Shown in pieces: positions 1 to 8,010 of a stretch of DNA of 64,000 nucleotides. Position numbers and translations under genes: made by a program. The DNA comes from Actinomycetota bacterium (lineage in GTDB: Bacteria > Actinomycetota > Thermoleophilia > Gaiellales > F1-60-MAGs149), in assembly GCA_016870485.1 (NCBI GenBank), contig VGBM01000003.1, forward strand, positions 62,001 through 126,000. The letters run 5' to 3'. Within the stretch, counting starts at the first letter, position 1. Each line of letters begins with the position of its first letter. Below the pieces are notes generated by a model that searched no databases, had not been told where the DNA came from, and was given only the letters and a program-made list of their open reading frames with translations.

Positions 1-1
1 C

Positions 2-709
2 CGGCCGCTCGTGATGGGCGCCGGCCTCGCCGGCGCCGCTGCGATCGCCGACGGCCGCCCGCAGCCCGCCGCCGCCGACGACCTGCGCGCGCTCGGCCGG
101 CTGCTCTACCTGCTCCTGACCGGCCGCGAGCCGGCCGCGCAGCCCGCCGCCCCGGCCGCGCTCGCCGCCGACGTGCCGCCCGCCCTCAACGGTCTCACCC
201 TCGCGCTCCTCTCCACGGACCCGGAGCGCCCGCCGCCGCCCACCCGGCTCGTGGCCGAGCGCCTGCGCGCGCTGGCCGGCGTGCCGCTGCCCGCCGCGCT
301 CGCGCCGCCCGAGCCGGTACGTCCGCCGCCGCCCGTCGCCCCGAAGCGGGGCCTCTCCGACGCGGCGCTCGCCGCGATCGTCGGCGGCCTCGCCCTGCTC
401 GCCATCGCGCTCGCCCTCGCCACCGTGGACACGGGCCTCCTCGGCGACGACGAGGCGCCCGCCGACGAGCAGCAGATCCCGACGTTCACGCTGCCCGAGG
501 CCGACGCGCTGACCCTGACCGTGACCGGCGACGAGCTGCCGCTGCCCGACGTCCTGACGGACACGGCGCCGATCGACACCGGGGCGACGGCCCCGACGGA
601 GACGTTCGAGATCTTCACGGACACCGTGCCCGTCGACACGACGGCCGACGCGACGGCCACCGTGCAGGACACGGGCGCCGCCACGGACATCGTCACGCTG
701 ACCGGCTGA
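2..709 (+). CDS. Ser/Thr protein kinase, C-terminal part (5' end outside window)
   Basis: The frame is open to the left edge, so this is the 3' part of a longer gene. The first ~40 residues contain a 'DDLRALGRLLYLLLTGREP' segment, the usual helix-F/G signature of eukaryote-like Ser/Thr kinases (D..slG..lYelLtGrpP). It is followed by a proline-rich linker, one membrane span at about residues 121-141 (AIVGGLALLAIALALA) and a ~90-residue tail very rich in Thr and Asp that should lie outside the cell. This is the PknB-like layout of cytosolic kinase, single span and external tail, but no PASTA-like repeat is visible. The activating signal is unknown. The catalytic loop is outside the window, so activity cannot be judged. 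Confidence 0.75.
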   Translation, partial: RPLVMGAGLAGAAAIADGRPQPAAADDLRALGRLLYLLLTGREPAAQPAAPAALAADVPPALNGLTLALLSTDPERPPPPTRLVAERLRALAGVPLPAALAPPEPVRPPPPVAPKRGLSDAALAAIVGGLALLAIALALATVDTGLLGDDEAPADEQQIPTFTLPEADALTLTVTGDELPLPDVLTDTAPIDTGATAPTETFEIFTDTVPVDTTADATATVQDTGAATDIVTLTG

Positions 710-737
710 CCCGGCCCGGCCGCCCGCGCTCCTCGCC

Positions 738-743
738 TACCCT
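738..743 (+). promoter_or_regulatory. -10 box of hemB (leaderless)
   Basis: TACCCT ends 6 bases before the GTG start at 750. This spacing recurs at many genes in the window and implies that transcription starts at or next to the start codon. No convincing -35 hexamer. Confidence 0.55.
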
Positions 744-749
744 TCGGGT

Positions 750-1724
750 GTGTTCCCGGAGTCGCGTCCCCGCCGCCTGCGCCGCACGCCCGCGCTGCGC
801 GCCCTCGTGCGCGAGACGCACCTCGACCCGGCACAGCTGATCCTGCCGCTGTTCGTGCTGCCCGGCGCGGGCCGCCGCGAGCCCGTCGCGTCGCTGCCGG
901 GCGTCGACCGGCTCTCGGCCGACCTCGCCGCCGAGGCCGCCGCCGAGGCCGCCGCGCACGGCGTCGGCGGGGTGCTCCTGTTCGGGCTGCCGGCGGAGAA
1001 GGACGCCGAGGCCACCTCGAGCTGGGACCCCGACGGCCCCGTGCCGAGCGCTGTGCGGGCGATCCGCGCCGCCGCGCCCGGCCTCGTGATCGCCACCGAC
1101 GTCTGCCTCTGCCAGTACACCGACCACGGCCACTGCGGCCTCGTCGGCGCGGACGGCACGATCCTCAACGACGCGAGCCTGCCGATCCTCGCGCAGGCGG
1201 CCCTCGCGCACGCCCGCGCCGGTGCCGACCTCGTCGCCCCGAGCGATATGTTCGACGGGCGCGTCGCCGTGATCCGCGACGCCCTCGACGCGGAGGGCTT
1301 CGCCGAGTCCGTCGGCATCCTCTCCTACTCGTCGAAGTACGCCTCCGCCTTCTACGGCCCGTTCCGCGACGCCGCCCACTCGGCGCCGTCGGCGGGCGAC
1401 CGGCGCTCGCATCAGCTCGACCCGCCGAACCGCGCCGAGGCCGTCCGCGAGGGGCTGATCGACGAACAGGAGGGTGCCGATCTGCTGATGGTCAAGCCCG
1501 CCCTCGCCTACCTCGACGTGATCCGCGACCTCTCCGACGCCACCGACCTCCCCGTCCTGGCCTACCAGGTGTCGGGGGAGTACGCGATGCTGCAGCACGC
1601 CGCCGACCGGGGCGCGTTCGCCTTCCGCGACGCCTACCTCGAGTCGCTGGTCGCGATCCGCCGGGCCGGCGCGCGGGCGACGATCACGTACGGCGCCGTG
1701 GACGCCGCCAAGTGGCTCGCGTAG
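750..1724 (+). CDS. hemB: Porphobilinogen synthase (delta-aminolevulinate dehydratase)
   Basis: Condenses two 5-aminolevulinate molecules into porphobilinogen, the second committed step of haem synthesis, in the cytosol. At 324 aa it has normal family length. The zinc site cysteines lie in DVCLCQYTDHGHCG (C119, C121, C129), so this is a zinc-type enzyme. The Schiff-base lysine region is LLMVKPA (K249), and the second active-site lysine is in YSSKYASAFYGPFRDAA (K196). The start GTG is fixed by a -10 box 6 bases upstream. It leads a co-directional set with the menaquinone and cytochrome bc genes, which fits haem supply for the bc complex. Identification is firm. Confidence 0.97.
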   Translation: MFPESRPRRLRRTPALRALVRETHLDPAQLILPLFVLPGAGRREPVASLPGVDRLSADLAAEAAAEAAAHGVGGVLLFGLPAEKDAEATSSWDPDGPVPSAVRAIRAAAPGLVIATDVCLCQYTDHGHCGLVGADGTILNDASLPILAQAALAHARAGADLVAPSDMFDGRVAVIRDALDAEGFAESVGILSYSSKYASAFYGPFRDAAHSAPSAGDRRSHQLDPPNRAEAVREGLIDEQEGADLLMVKPALAYLDVIRDLSDATDLPVLAYQVSGEYAMLQHAADRGAFAFRDAYLESLVAIRRAGARATITYGAVDAAKWLA

Positions 1725-2254
1725 CCCTCGAGCCCGTCAACCTGATCGTCGAGCGGGCGGCGGCCGCCTCCGCCGTGTGGGCGCGCTCCGCCCTGCCGGC
1801 CGCCGACCGCGAGCCCGCGCACGCCTTCGGGCGGGTCGCGGGCGGCGACCTCGCCGACGGCGTCGAGACGATCTACGAGGGCTTCCTCGTCCACCACGCG
1901 CCGCGCGGGCGCGGGTTCGCGGCCCCCGACCGCGAGCAGGGCCTCCTGCTCGGCGACTACCTGTACGCGACCGGCCTCGTGCAGGTCACGGCCGCCGGCG
2001 ACGTCGAGGCGATCGCGGCCCTGTCCGACCTCGTCACCCTCGCCGCGGCGCAGCGCGCCGAGGCGGAGCGGCCCGCCGACGCCGAGCTCTGGCTCGCCAC
2101 CTGCCGCCACCTCGCCGGCCCCCGCGACGATCGTCTCCCCGCGTCCCGCGACGCGCTGCGGGCCGGCGACCGCGCGCCGCTCGACGCGCTCGTCGCCGAC
2201 GACGAGGCGCAGGCGCCCCTGGCCCTCCACCGCCGCCTGATGGGGGACGCGTGA
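1712..2254 (+). CDS. Unknown helical protein, possibly a degenerate isoprenyl-synthase relative
   Basis: A 180-aa alanine-rich, mainly helical protein starting at a GTG inside the last codons of hemB and overlapping the mqnL start by GTGA, so it is translationally coupled on both sides. I do not recognise a named family. The segment GLLLGDYLYATGLVQVTAAG resembles the helix after the first Asp-rich motif in trans-polyprenyl diphosphate synthases (lagDyLla.al). No DDxxD motif is present, so it cannot be such an enzyme by itself. It could be an assembly or regulatory partner for the quinone genes around it. That role is inference from context only. Confidence 0.6.
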   Translation: MARVALEPVNLIVERAAAASAVWARSALPAADREPAHAFGRVAGGDLADGVETIYEGFLVHHAPRGRGFAAPDREQGLLLGDYLYATGLVQVTAAGDVEAIAALSDLVTLAAAQRAEAERPADAELWLATCRHLAGPRDDRLPASRDALRAGDRAPLDALVADDEAQAPLALHRRLMGDA

Positions 2255-3774
2255 ACGGGCCCCGCGATCTGCGCGACTGGATCGACATGCTGCGCCGCGC
2301 GGGCGAGCTCGTCGAGGTCACGCAGGAGGTCGACCCGCACCTCGAGATCACCGAGATCGCCGACCGCGCCATGAAGGGCGGCGGACCCGCGCTCCTGTTC
2401 ACCGACGTCAAGGGCTCGCGCGTGCCCGTCCTGATCAACCAGTTCGGGACGGAGCGGCGGATGCTGATGGCGCTCGGCGCCGACTCGCTCGACGCGATCG
2501 GCGACGAGATCGCCGACCTGCTCGAGCTGCGCCCGCCCGACGGACTCGCCGACAAGGTGCGGAAGCTCGGCCAGCTCAAGTCGGTCGCCGACGCGCGCCC
2601 GAAGGTCGTGCGCTCCGCGCCCTGCCAGGAGGTCGTCTGGCCCGAGCCGAGCCTCGACCTCCTGCCCGTCCTGACCTGCTGGCCCGACGACGGCGGCCCG
2701 TACGTGACGCTCGCCAACGTGATCACCAAGGACCCCGTCACGGGCGGCCGCAACGTCGGCATGTACCGGCTGCAGAAGCACTCCGCCACGGAGCTCGGCC
2801 TGCACTGGCAGATCCACAAGGACGCCGCGCACGACTGGACCGAGGGCGCGGGCCGGATGGAGGTCGCGATCGCACTCGGCACCGACCCCACGACGACCTA
2901 CTGCGGCTCGATGCCGCTGCCGAAGCACGTCGACGAGTACATGGTCGCCGGCTGGCTGCGCGACACCCCCGTCGAGGTCGTGCCCGCGAAGACGATCGAC
3001 GTCGAGGTGCCCGCGAACGCGGAGATCGTGATCGAGGGCTACTGCGAGCGCGGCGAGCTGCGCCCCGAGGGCCCGTTCGGCGACCACACCGGCTACTACA
3101 CGCCCGTCGACGACTTCCCGGTCATGCACATCACGGCGATCACGTCGCGGCGCGACCCGATCTACCCGACGATCGTCGTCGGCCCGCCCCCGTGCGAGGA
3201 CCTCTGGCTGGCGAAGGCCACCGAGCGGATCTTCCTGCCGGCCGTGCGGATGACGCTGCCCGAGGTCGTCGACTACGACCTGCCGGCCGCCGGCACGTTC
3301 CACAACTGCGTGATCGTCTCGATCAGGAAGCGCTTCCCCGGCCACGCCCAGAAGGTGATGAACGCGATCTGGGGCACAGGTCTCTTGTCCCTGACGAAGG
3401 CCGTGATCGTCGTCGACGACTGGGTCGACGTGCATGACTACACCGAGGTCGTCTGGCAGATGGGCGCCAACATCGACCCCGCCCACGACATCCTGATGTC
3501 GTACGGCCCGCTCGACCAGCTCGACCACGCCGCGCGCCTGAAGGCGATCGGCGGCAAGATCGGCTTCGACGCGACCGCCAAGTGGGAGGGCGAGGGCTAC
3601 ACGCGCGGCTGGCCCGAGGTCAACCGCATCCCCGACGACGTCAAGGCCGCCGTCGACGCGCGCTGGGCCGAGCTCGGGATCCCGCTGCCCGGCTTCGCGG
3701 GCCGCCACACGCCGCGGACGCCCGCGGCGCCCGGGGGCGGCGGCGGTATGCTGGCCCGACTGCGCCGCGGATAG
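2251..3774 (+). CDS. mqnL: UbiD-family decarboxylase of menaquinone synthesis (MqnL type)
   Basis: A prenylated-FMN-dependent decarboxylase of 507 aa. Family motifs are present: [12 protein letters not shown] with the conserved Arg, and [23 protein letters not shown] carrying the paired Glu residues of the prFMN/active site. In futalosine organisms UbiD/UbiX-like proteins (MqnL/MqnM) remove the carboxyl group from the prenylated 1,4-dihydroxy-6-naphthoate. The nearby UbiX gene and mqnE/A/C make that role likely here. GTG 2251 is chosen because it overlaps the upstream stop and begins the conserved '[15 protein letters not shown]' N-terminus; the open frame continues upstream to 1777, but that part is low-complexity arginine-rich shadow. 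The C-terminus ends in a short Gly-rich, basic tail. Confidence 0.9.
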   Translation: MNGPRDLRDWIDMLRRAGELVEVTQEVDPHLEITEIADRAMKGGGPALLFTDVKGSRVPVLINQFGTERRMLMALGADSLDAIGDEIADLLELRPPDGLADKVRKLGQLKSVADARPKVVRSAPCQEVVWPEPSLDLLPVLTCWPDDGGPYVTLANVITKDPVTGGRNVGMYRLQKHSATELGLHWQIHKDAAHDWTEGAGRMEVAIALGTDPTTTYCGSMPLPKHVDEYMVAGWLRDTPVEVVPAKTIDVEVPANAEIVIEGYCERGELRPEGPFGDHTGYYTPVDDFPVMHITAITSRRDPIYPTIVVGPPPCEDLWLAKATERIFLPAVRMTLPEVVDYDLPAAGTFHNCVIVSIRKRFPGHAQKVMNAIWGTGLLSLTKAVIVVDDWVDVHDYTEVVWQMGANIDPAHDILMSYGPLDQLDHAARLKAIGGKIGFDATAKWEGEGYTRGWPEVNRIPDDVKAAVDARWAELGIPLPGFAGRHTPRTPAAPGGGGGMLARLRRG

Positions 3775-3788
3775 CGGGGCGCCGCAGC

Positions 3789-4184
3789 ATGGGCATGCAG
3801 AAGACCGACGACGAGTGGCGGCAGGTTCTCACGCCGGAGCGGTTCCACGTGCTGCGCGAGGCGGGCACGGAGCCGCCGTTCACCGGCGCGTACTGGGACG
3901 ATCACGGCGCCGGCGTGTACCGCTGTGCCGGCTGCGGCGCCGAGCTCTTCTCGTCGGACGACAAGTTCGACTCGGGCACGGGCTGGCCGAGCTTCACCTG
4001 CCCCGTGGACGAGGAGCGGGTCGGCGCGCGCGAGGACGTCTCGCACGGCATGCGGCGGATCGAGGTCGTCTGCACGGGCTGCGGCGGCCACCTCGGGCAC
4101 GTCTTCCCCGACGGGCCGCAGCCGACCGGGCTGCGCTACTGCATCAACTCGTGCGCGCTCGACAAATCCTCTGACGGCGCGTGA
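3789..4184 (+). CDS. msrB: Peptide methionine (R)-S-oxide reductase
   Basis: Repairs methionine-R-sulfoxide in proteins. The 131-aa protein has the four structural zinc cysteines as two CxxC pairs (C46/C49 in [10 protein letters not shown]95/C98 in [12 protein letters not shown]), the GTGWPSF motif, and catalytic cysteine C118 in RYCINS. It lies 14 bases after mqnL and before qcrA, so it may be co-transcribed with quinone genes. A second in-frame ATG at 3795 is an alternative start. The catalytic residue is an ordinary Cys codon, not selenocysteine, although selA/selB occur later in the window. Confidence 0.95.
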   Translation: MGMQKTDDEWRQVLTPERFHVLREAGTEPPFTGAYWDDHGAGVYRCAGCGAELFSSDDKFDSGTGWPSFTCPVDEERVGAREDVSHGMRRIEVVCTGCGGHLGHVFPDGPQPTGLRYCINSCALDKSSDGA

Positions 4185-4216
4185 GCGAAGAGACGATTGT
4201 GTCATTCGATGCGTTT

Positions 4217-4246
4217 TTGACAGGGCGCCGGGCGCGCCGCCAAGAT
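4217..4246 (+). promoter_or_regulatory. sigma70-type promoter of the qcr genes
   Basis: TTGACA (4217-4222), 18 bases, CAAGAT (4241-4246), followed by the Shine-Dalgarno TGGAGG (4258-4263) 8 bases before GTG 4272. This is the clearest full -35/-10 promoter in the window and gives the bc operon a conventional leader, unlike most genes here. Confidence 0.65.
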
Positions 4247-4271
4247 GTGAGCGTGACTGGAGGCTCGACCC

Positions 4272-4889
4272 GTGGGTGAGACCGGAAACGAGAAGGCCGG
4301 GGCGGCGTCCTACAGCGACGTCAACGACCCGCGCGCGGTGATCAGCCGCAGCAAGTTCCTGACCGGAGCCACGGTGGGCCTGGGTGGGCTGCTCGGTGTC
4401 GCCATCGCCGTCCCGTCGATCGGCTACGTGCTCGGCCCCGCGTTCGCCGGGGAGAAGTGGTACTGGACGAACTTCGGCCCGGCGGACAGCGACCAGTTCA
4501 AGGAGGGCGAGTACCAGCCCGTCGTCTTCGAGCGCGGCGAGCTCGGCGAGCTCGACCGCCGCGTCGCCTTCGTGCGCCGCGACGGCGCCGAGGAGTTCAC
4601 GATCGTCTCGAACATCTGCATGCACCTCGGCTGCCCCGTGCAGTTTAAGGTCACGAACTTCGCCTGCCCGTGCCACGGCGGCCAGTACGACACGGAGGGC
4701 ATCCGCACCGCGGGCCCGCCGAACCGCCCGCTCAACCGCTTCGAGTACAAAGTCGAGAACGGCAACCTCTACGTCGGCCGCCCCTTCGCCACGAAGGAGG
4801 TCGACGGCACGGTCGTCATGACCGACCAGTTCAAGCTCCCCGGCTCCCCCACCACCGGCCTGCTTTCCTGGCTGTACCCGACCCCGTAG
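4272..4889 (+). CDS. qcrA: Rieske iron-sulfur subunit of menaquinol:cytochrome c reductase
   Basis: A 205-aa Rieske protein. One hydrophobic span at about residues 32-55 (twin-glycine rich, preceded by a short Ser/Arg/Lys region) anchors it in the membrane. The [2Fe-2S] ligands are in CMHLGC (C116, H118) and CPCHGG (C132, H135), with C121 and C134 forming the usual disulfide. It passes electrons from menaquinol bound in qcrB to the c-type haem of qcrC. The GTG start has a TGGAGG ribosome-binding site. qcrB follows after 19 bases. Confidence 0.95.
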   Translation: MGETGNEKAGAASYSDVNDPRAVISRSKFLTGATVGLGGLLGVAIAVPSIGYVLGPAFAGEKWYWTNFGPADSDQFKEGEYQPVVFERGELGELDRRVAFVRRDGAEEFTIVSNICMHLGCPVQFKVTNFACPCHGGQYDTEGIRTAGPPNRPLNRFEYKVENGNLYVGRPFATKEVDGTVVMTDQFKLPGSPTTGLLSWLYPTP

Positions 4890-4908
4890 ACGGCAGGAGA
4901 CCCTTCAT

Positions 4909-5622
4909 ATGTCCACGCTGCTGCCTCCCCCGAGTGAGATCGCCCGGATGCCCGCCGACTGGGTGGAGGAGCGCTCCGGCCTCCTCTCCATCGGCAAGTA
5001 CATGCTGTTCAGGAATGTCCCGAAGGACATCTCCTGGCTGCAGACGCTCGGCTCCGCGCTGATGACCGTCTTCATCCTGCAGGCCACCACCGGCGTCCTG
5101 CTCGCGATGTACTACCAGCCTGACCCGAACACGGCCTGGAACACGATCGCGTTCATCACGAACGACGCCACCTTGGGCTGGCTGGTCCGCGGCATGCACA
5201 AGTGGGGCTCCTCGATCATGGTCGTGCTGCTGTTCCTGCACATGGGCCGCACGTTCCTGTTCGGGGCCTACAAGTACCCGCGCGAGATGACCTGGATCAC
5301 CGGCGCGATCATCTTCATCCTCGTGATGGCGATGTCGTTTACCGGCTACCTGCTCGTATTCGACGAGCGCGCCTACTGGGCCACCGTCGTCGGCGTCAAC
5401 ATCAACGGCACCGCGCCGATCCTCGGCCCGGCGCTGTCCTACATCCTGATGGTCGGTCCGGAGATCTCCACGCACACGCTGTCGCGCTTCTACGCGCTGC
5501 ACATGCTGGCCCTGCCCGGCGCCATCGGCGGCCTGATCGCGCTGCACCTGTGGCTCGTGATCCGCCTCGGGGTGACGTCGCCGCCCTGGTCCCGCATGAA
5601 GGTCACGGAGGGCGACGTCTGA
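4909..5622 (+). CDS. qcrB: Cytochrome b6-like subunit of the bc complex
   Basis: A 237-aa membrane protein with four spans, equal to the N-terminal half of cytochrome b. Two histidine pairs bind the b haems: H97/H111 and H198/H213, spaced 14 and 15 residues as in b6-type proteins. The split into qcrB (b6 half) and qcrC (subunit IV half fused to cytochrome c) is the arrangement known from Bacillus. It differs from the usual actinobacterial order, where qcrC is a separate di-haem protein. The ribosome-binding site GGCAGGAG lies just upstream. Its stop overlaps the qcrC start as TGATG. Confidence 0.95.
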   Translation: MSTLLPPPSEIARMPADWVEERSGLLSIGKYMLFRNVPKDISWLQTLGSALMTVFILQATTGVLLAMYYQPDPNTAWNTIAFITNDATLGWLVRGMHKWGSSIMVVLLFLHMGRTFLFGAYKYPREMTWITGAIIFILVMAMSFTGYLLVFDERAYWATVVGVNINGTAPILGPALSYILMVGPEISTHTLSRFYALHMLALPGAIGGLIALHLWLVIRLGVTSPPWSRMKVTEGDV

Positions 5623-6497
5623 TGCCCCGCCTCACCGCACGCGAGCGCCGCGACCGCTACCAGCGCGAGTACGCGTTCCAGAAGCGCCACGGCAAGTCGT
5701 TCTTCCCGCACGCCGTCTTCCACGACACGATCGTCAGCCTGATCGTCGTCGGGATCATCATGGGGATGTCGATCCTCTGGTGGGCCCAGTTCGAGCCCGT
5801 CCCGCTGGAGCCGGGCGTCGAGCGCGCCGGCGGCATCCTCGGCCCGGCCTACGAGGGCCGCGCCGATCCGGGCGTGGAGGCGTACGACCCGAAGCCGGAG
5901 TGGTACTTCTTCTTCCTGTTCGAGCTCCTGCGCATCTTCAAGACGCCTGAGCTCCTGATCGTCGGCTCGGTGATCATCCCGACGGTCTGGATGGTCCTCC
6001 TGATCGGCTGGCCGTTCATCGACCGCAACCCGGATCGGCGGCTGTCCCGGCGCCCGGTCGCGCTCGCGGTCGGCGTCTGCGTGCCGATCGTGCTGCTGAC
6101 CCTCACGTTCTACGGCTCGAAGGCGCCCGGCGCCGGCGGTGCGGCCTCGCAGGCCCCGGGAGCGGCCGCCTTCGCGGGCGGTGCCTGCTCGACGTGCCAC
6201 GCGTTCGCGGACGCCGGCTCGGCCGGCAACGTCGGCCCGAGTCTGACGGACAACGCGGTCGACTACGATCTCGCCTATGACCTGATCGCGAACGGCAAGG
6301 GCGGCATGCCCGCCTTCAGCGGCACGTACTCCGAGGACGAGATGAAGTGCCTCGCGGGCTACGTCGCGACGCACTCCGGCGCGCCCGCCGGCGAGAAGGG
6401 TCCGGAGGCCGCCACGGCCGCCGAGGTCTACCCCGCGGCGTGCGAGACGGCCGGTGGCCTGTTCGCGGGCGGCGGCGCGGCCGCGACCGGCGACTAG
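5622..6497 (+). CDS. qcrC: Subunit IV-cytochrome c fusion of the bc complex
   Basis: A 291-aa two-domain protein. Residues ~30-165 are the subunit-IV half of cytochrome b with three spans and the quinol-site motif PEWYFFF (92-98). After a Gly/Ala linker, residues ~180-291 form a mono-haem cytochrome c: CSTCH at 189-193 and a likely axial Met in GGMPAFSGTY (M229). It accepts electrons from the Rieske protein on the outer face of the membrane. ATG 5622 is chosen from the TGATG overlap with qcrB; an in-frame extension upstream is an antisense-like shadow over qcrB. The C-terminal ~40 residues are Ala/Gly-rich. Confidence 0.93.
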   Translation: MPRLTARERRDRYQREYAFQKRHGKSFFPHAVFHDTIVSLIVVGIIMGMSILWWAQFEPVPLEPGVERAGGILGPAYEGRADPGVEAYDPKPEWYFFFLFELLRIFKTPELLIVGSVIIPTVWMVLLIGWPFIDRNPDRRLSRRPVALAVGVCVPIVLLTLTFYGSKAPGAGGAASQAPGAAAFAGGACSTCHAFADAGSAGNVGPSLTDNAVDYDLAYDLIANGKGGMPAFSGTYSEDEMKCLAGYVATHSGAPAGEKGPEAATAAEVYPAACETAGGLFAGGGAAATGD

Positions 6498-6518
6498 CCG
6501 CAGTCGGCGCAGCGAGAT

Positions 6519-6570
6519 GAGGGCCGGGGGCCGGGCGGGAACGCTCGGCCCTCCGCCGTCTCCGCGGCGG
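6519..6570 (+). terminator. Possible terminator hairpins after qcrC
   Basis: A perfect 8-bp stem, GAGGGCCG (6519-6526) with CGGCCCTC (6546-6553), is followed at once by a 6-bp stem, CCGCCG/CGGCGG (6553-6570). There is no T-run, so this would be a GC-only terminator or a processing site. It lies between qcrC and the separate promoter of mqnM. Confidence 0.35.
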
Positions 6571-6626
6571 TCCGCGGGGCGCACCGCCGCGAAAGGGTTC
6601 GTGGAGGCCGCACCCCGGGGCTGGCC

Positions 6627-6632
6627 TATTCT
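6627..6632 (+). promoter_or_regulatory. -10 box of mqnM
   Basis: TATTCT lies 23 bases before ATG 6656, leaving room for a short leader of about 17 bases. Rest of the 6498-6655 gap: only the GC hairpins. Confidence 0.45.
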
Positions 6633-6655
6633 GTCCGGGCACGGTCCCCCGACGC

Positions 6656-7252
6656 ATGCGCATCTTCCTCGGCATCACCGGCGCCTCCGGTGCCCCCTAC
6701 GCGGCCCGCGTCCTCGACGGCCTGCGCGCGGCCGGCGCGGAGGTCGGCGTCTGCGCGTCGCAGGCCGCCGGCGAGGTGATCGCCTGGGAGGTCTACCGCG
6801 ACCGCGCGCTGCCCGGGCCCGAGGCCGCCGCGCGGCTCGTGCGCGAGCACGGCGGCGACGGCGCCACGCTGTACGGGGAGGAGGACTGGTTCTCGCCGTA
6901 CGCCTCCGGCTCGGCGAAGGTCGACGCCTACGTGGTCTGCCCGTGCTCGATGGCGACCTGCGGCACGATCGCCGCGTCGACCCAGGCCAACCTGATCCAC
7001 CGCGCGGCCGGGGTGGCTCTCAAGGAGGGACGCCGCCTCGTGATCGTGCCGCGCGAGTCGCCGCTGTCGCTCCTGCACCTGCGCACCCTCACGGCGCTGG
7101 CCGAGGCGGGCGCCGTGATCGCGCCGGCGATGCCCGCCTTCTACACGCAGCCGGACGCGCTGCAGGACCAGGTCGACTTCGTCGCGGGCCGCGTGCTCGA
7201 CCTCTGCGGGGTCGACCACGACCTCGTGCGGCGCTGGGGGGACGAGGCGTGA
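6656..7252 (+). CDS. mqnM: UbiX-family flavin prenyltransferase (MqnM type)
   Basis: Makes the prenylated FMN cofactor needed by UbiD decarboxylases, here most likely MqnL at 2251. The 198-aa protein has the FMN-binding GITGASGAPYA N-terminus, the CPCSMATCGTIAAS segment and the PRESPLSLLHL motif of the prenyl-donor site. It opens a tight run (mqnM-menG-polyprenyl synthase) with GTGA-type overlaps, so co-expression is expected. Identification as UbiX family is firm; the menaquinone assignment rests on context. Confidence 0.95.
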   Translation: MRIFLGITGASGAPYAARVLDGLRAAGAEVGVCASQAAGEVIAWEVYRDRALPGPEAAARLVREHGGDGATLYGEEDWFSPYASGSAKVDAYVVCPCSMATCGTIAASTQANLIHRAAGVALKEGRRLVIVPRESPLSLLHLRTLTALAEAGAVIAPAMPAFYTQPDALQDQVDFVAGRVLDLCGVDHDLVRRWGDEA

Positions 7253-8010
7253 GCGAGCCCTCCGGGAACCTGCCCGTCCGCTACGGCCCCGACGAGGGCA
7301 CGCTGCCGCCCGAGCGCGTGCAGGAGATGTTCGACCGCATCGCGCGGCCGTACGACGCCATGAACCGCGTCATGACCGCCGGCCTCGACCGCCGCTGGCG
7401 CAAGCTGGCCGCGGACGCCACGGGCGTCGGCGCGGGGGCGAGCGTCCTCGACTGCTGCTGCGGCACCGCCGACCTGACCCTCGAGCTGGCGCGGCGCGTC
7501 GGCCCGGGCGGCGAGGTGATCGGCGTCGACTTCGCCGAGCGGATGCTCGAGCGGGGCCGCGCCAAGATCGCCCGCAAGGGCACGGACCAGGCCACGCTCC
7601 TCAACGGCGACGCGCTGTCTTTGCCCTTCCCCGACGACCGCTTCGCGGCCGCCACCGTCGCCTTCGGCATCCGCAACGTCGCCGACCTCGACCGCGGCCT
7701 CGGCGAGCTCGTGCGCGTCGTGCGCCCCGGCGGCAAGGTCGTCTGCCTCGAGATCACGACGCCCGAGCGCGGCCTCGCCGCGCGCTTCCACCGGCTCTGG
7801 TTCGACCGCATGGTGCCGGCCGCCGGCCGCGCGATCGACAGCGGCTCCTCCGCCTACACCTACCTGCCGGCGTCGGTGCGCCGCTTCCCCGGCCCCGCGG
7901 CGCTCGCCGAGCGCATGTACGCGGCCGGCCTCGAGGACGTGCGCTACCGCCTGCTCGGCGGCGGCATCGTCGCGCTGCACGTCGGCGGCGTCCCGCGGGA
8001 GGCCGCGTGA
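7249..8010 (+). CDS. menG: Demethylmenaquinone methyltransferase (UbiE/MenG)
   Basis: Transfers a methyl group from S-adenosylmethionine to demethylmenaquinone, the last step of menaquinone synthesis. The 253-aa protein has the family N-terminus (VQEMFDRIARPYDAMNRVMT), SAM-binding motif I VLDCCCGTADLTLEL and the late motif with YTYLPASVRRFPG. GTG 7249 overlaps the mqnM stop and gives the normal length; the longer open frame upstream is a shadow. It overlaps the next gene by 4 bases (GTGA). Confidence 0.95.
   Translation: MSEPSGNLPVRYGPDEGTLPPERVQEMFDRIARPYDAMNRVMTAGLDRRWRKLAADATGVGAGASVLDCCCGTADLTLELARRVGPGGEVIGVDFAERMLERGRAKIARKGTDQATLLNGDALSLPFPDDRFAAATVAFGIRNVADLDRGLGELVRVVRPGGKVVCLEITTPERGLAARFHRLWFDRMVPAAGRAIDSGSSAYTYLPASVRRFPGPAALAERMYAAGLEDVRYRLLGGGIVALHVGGVPREAA

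Noticed and set aside
1777-2250. 158-codon N-terminal extension of mqnL
   Set aside because: Arginine-rich shadow of the preceding gene; UbiD proteins begin at the GTG-overlap position.
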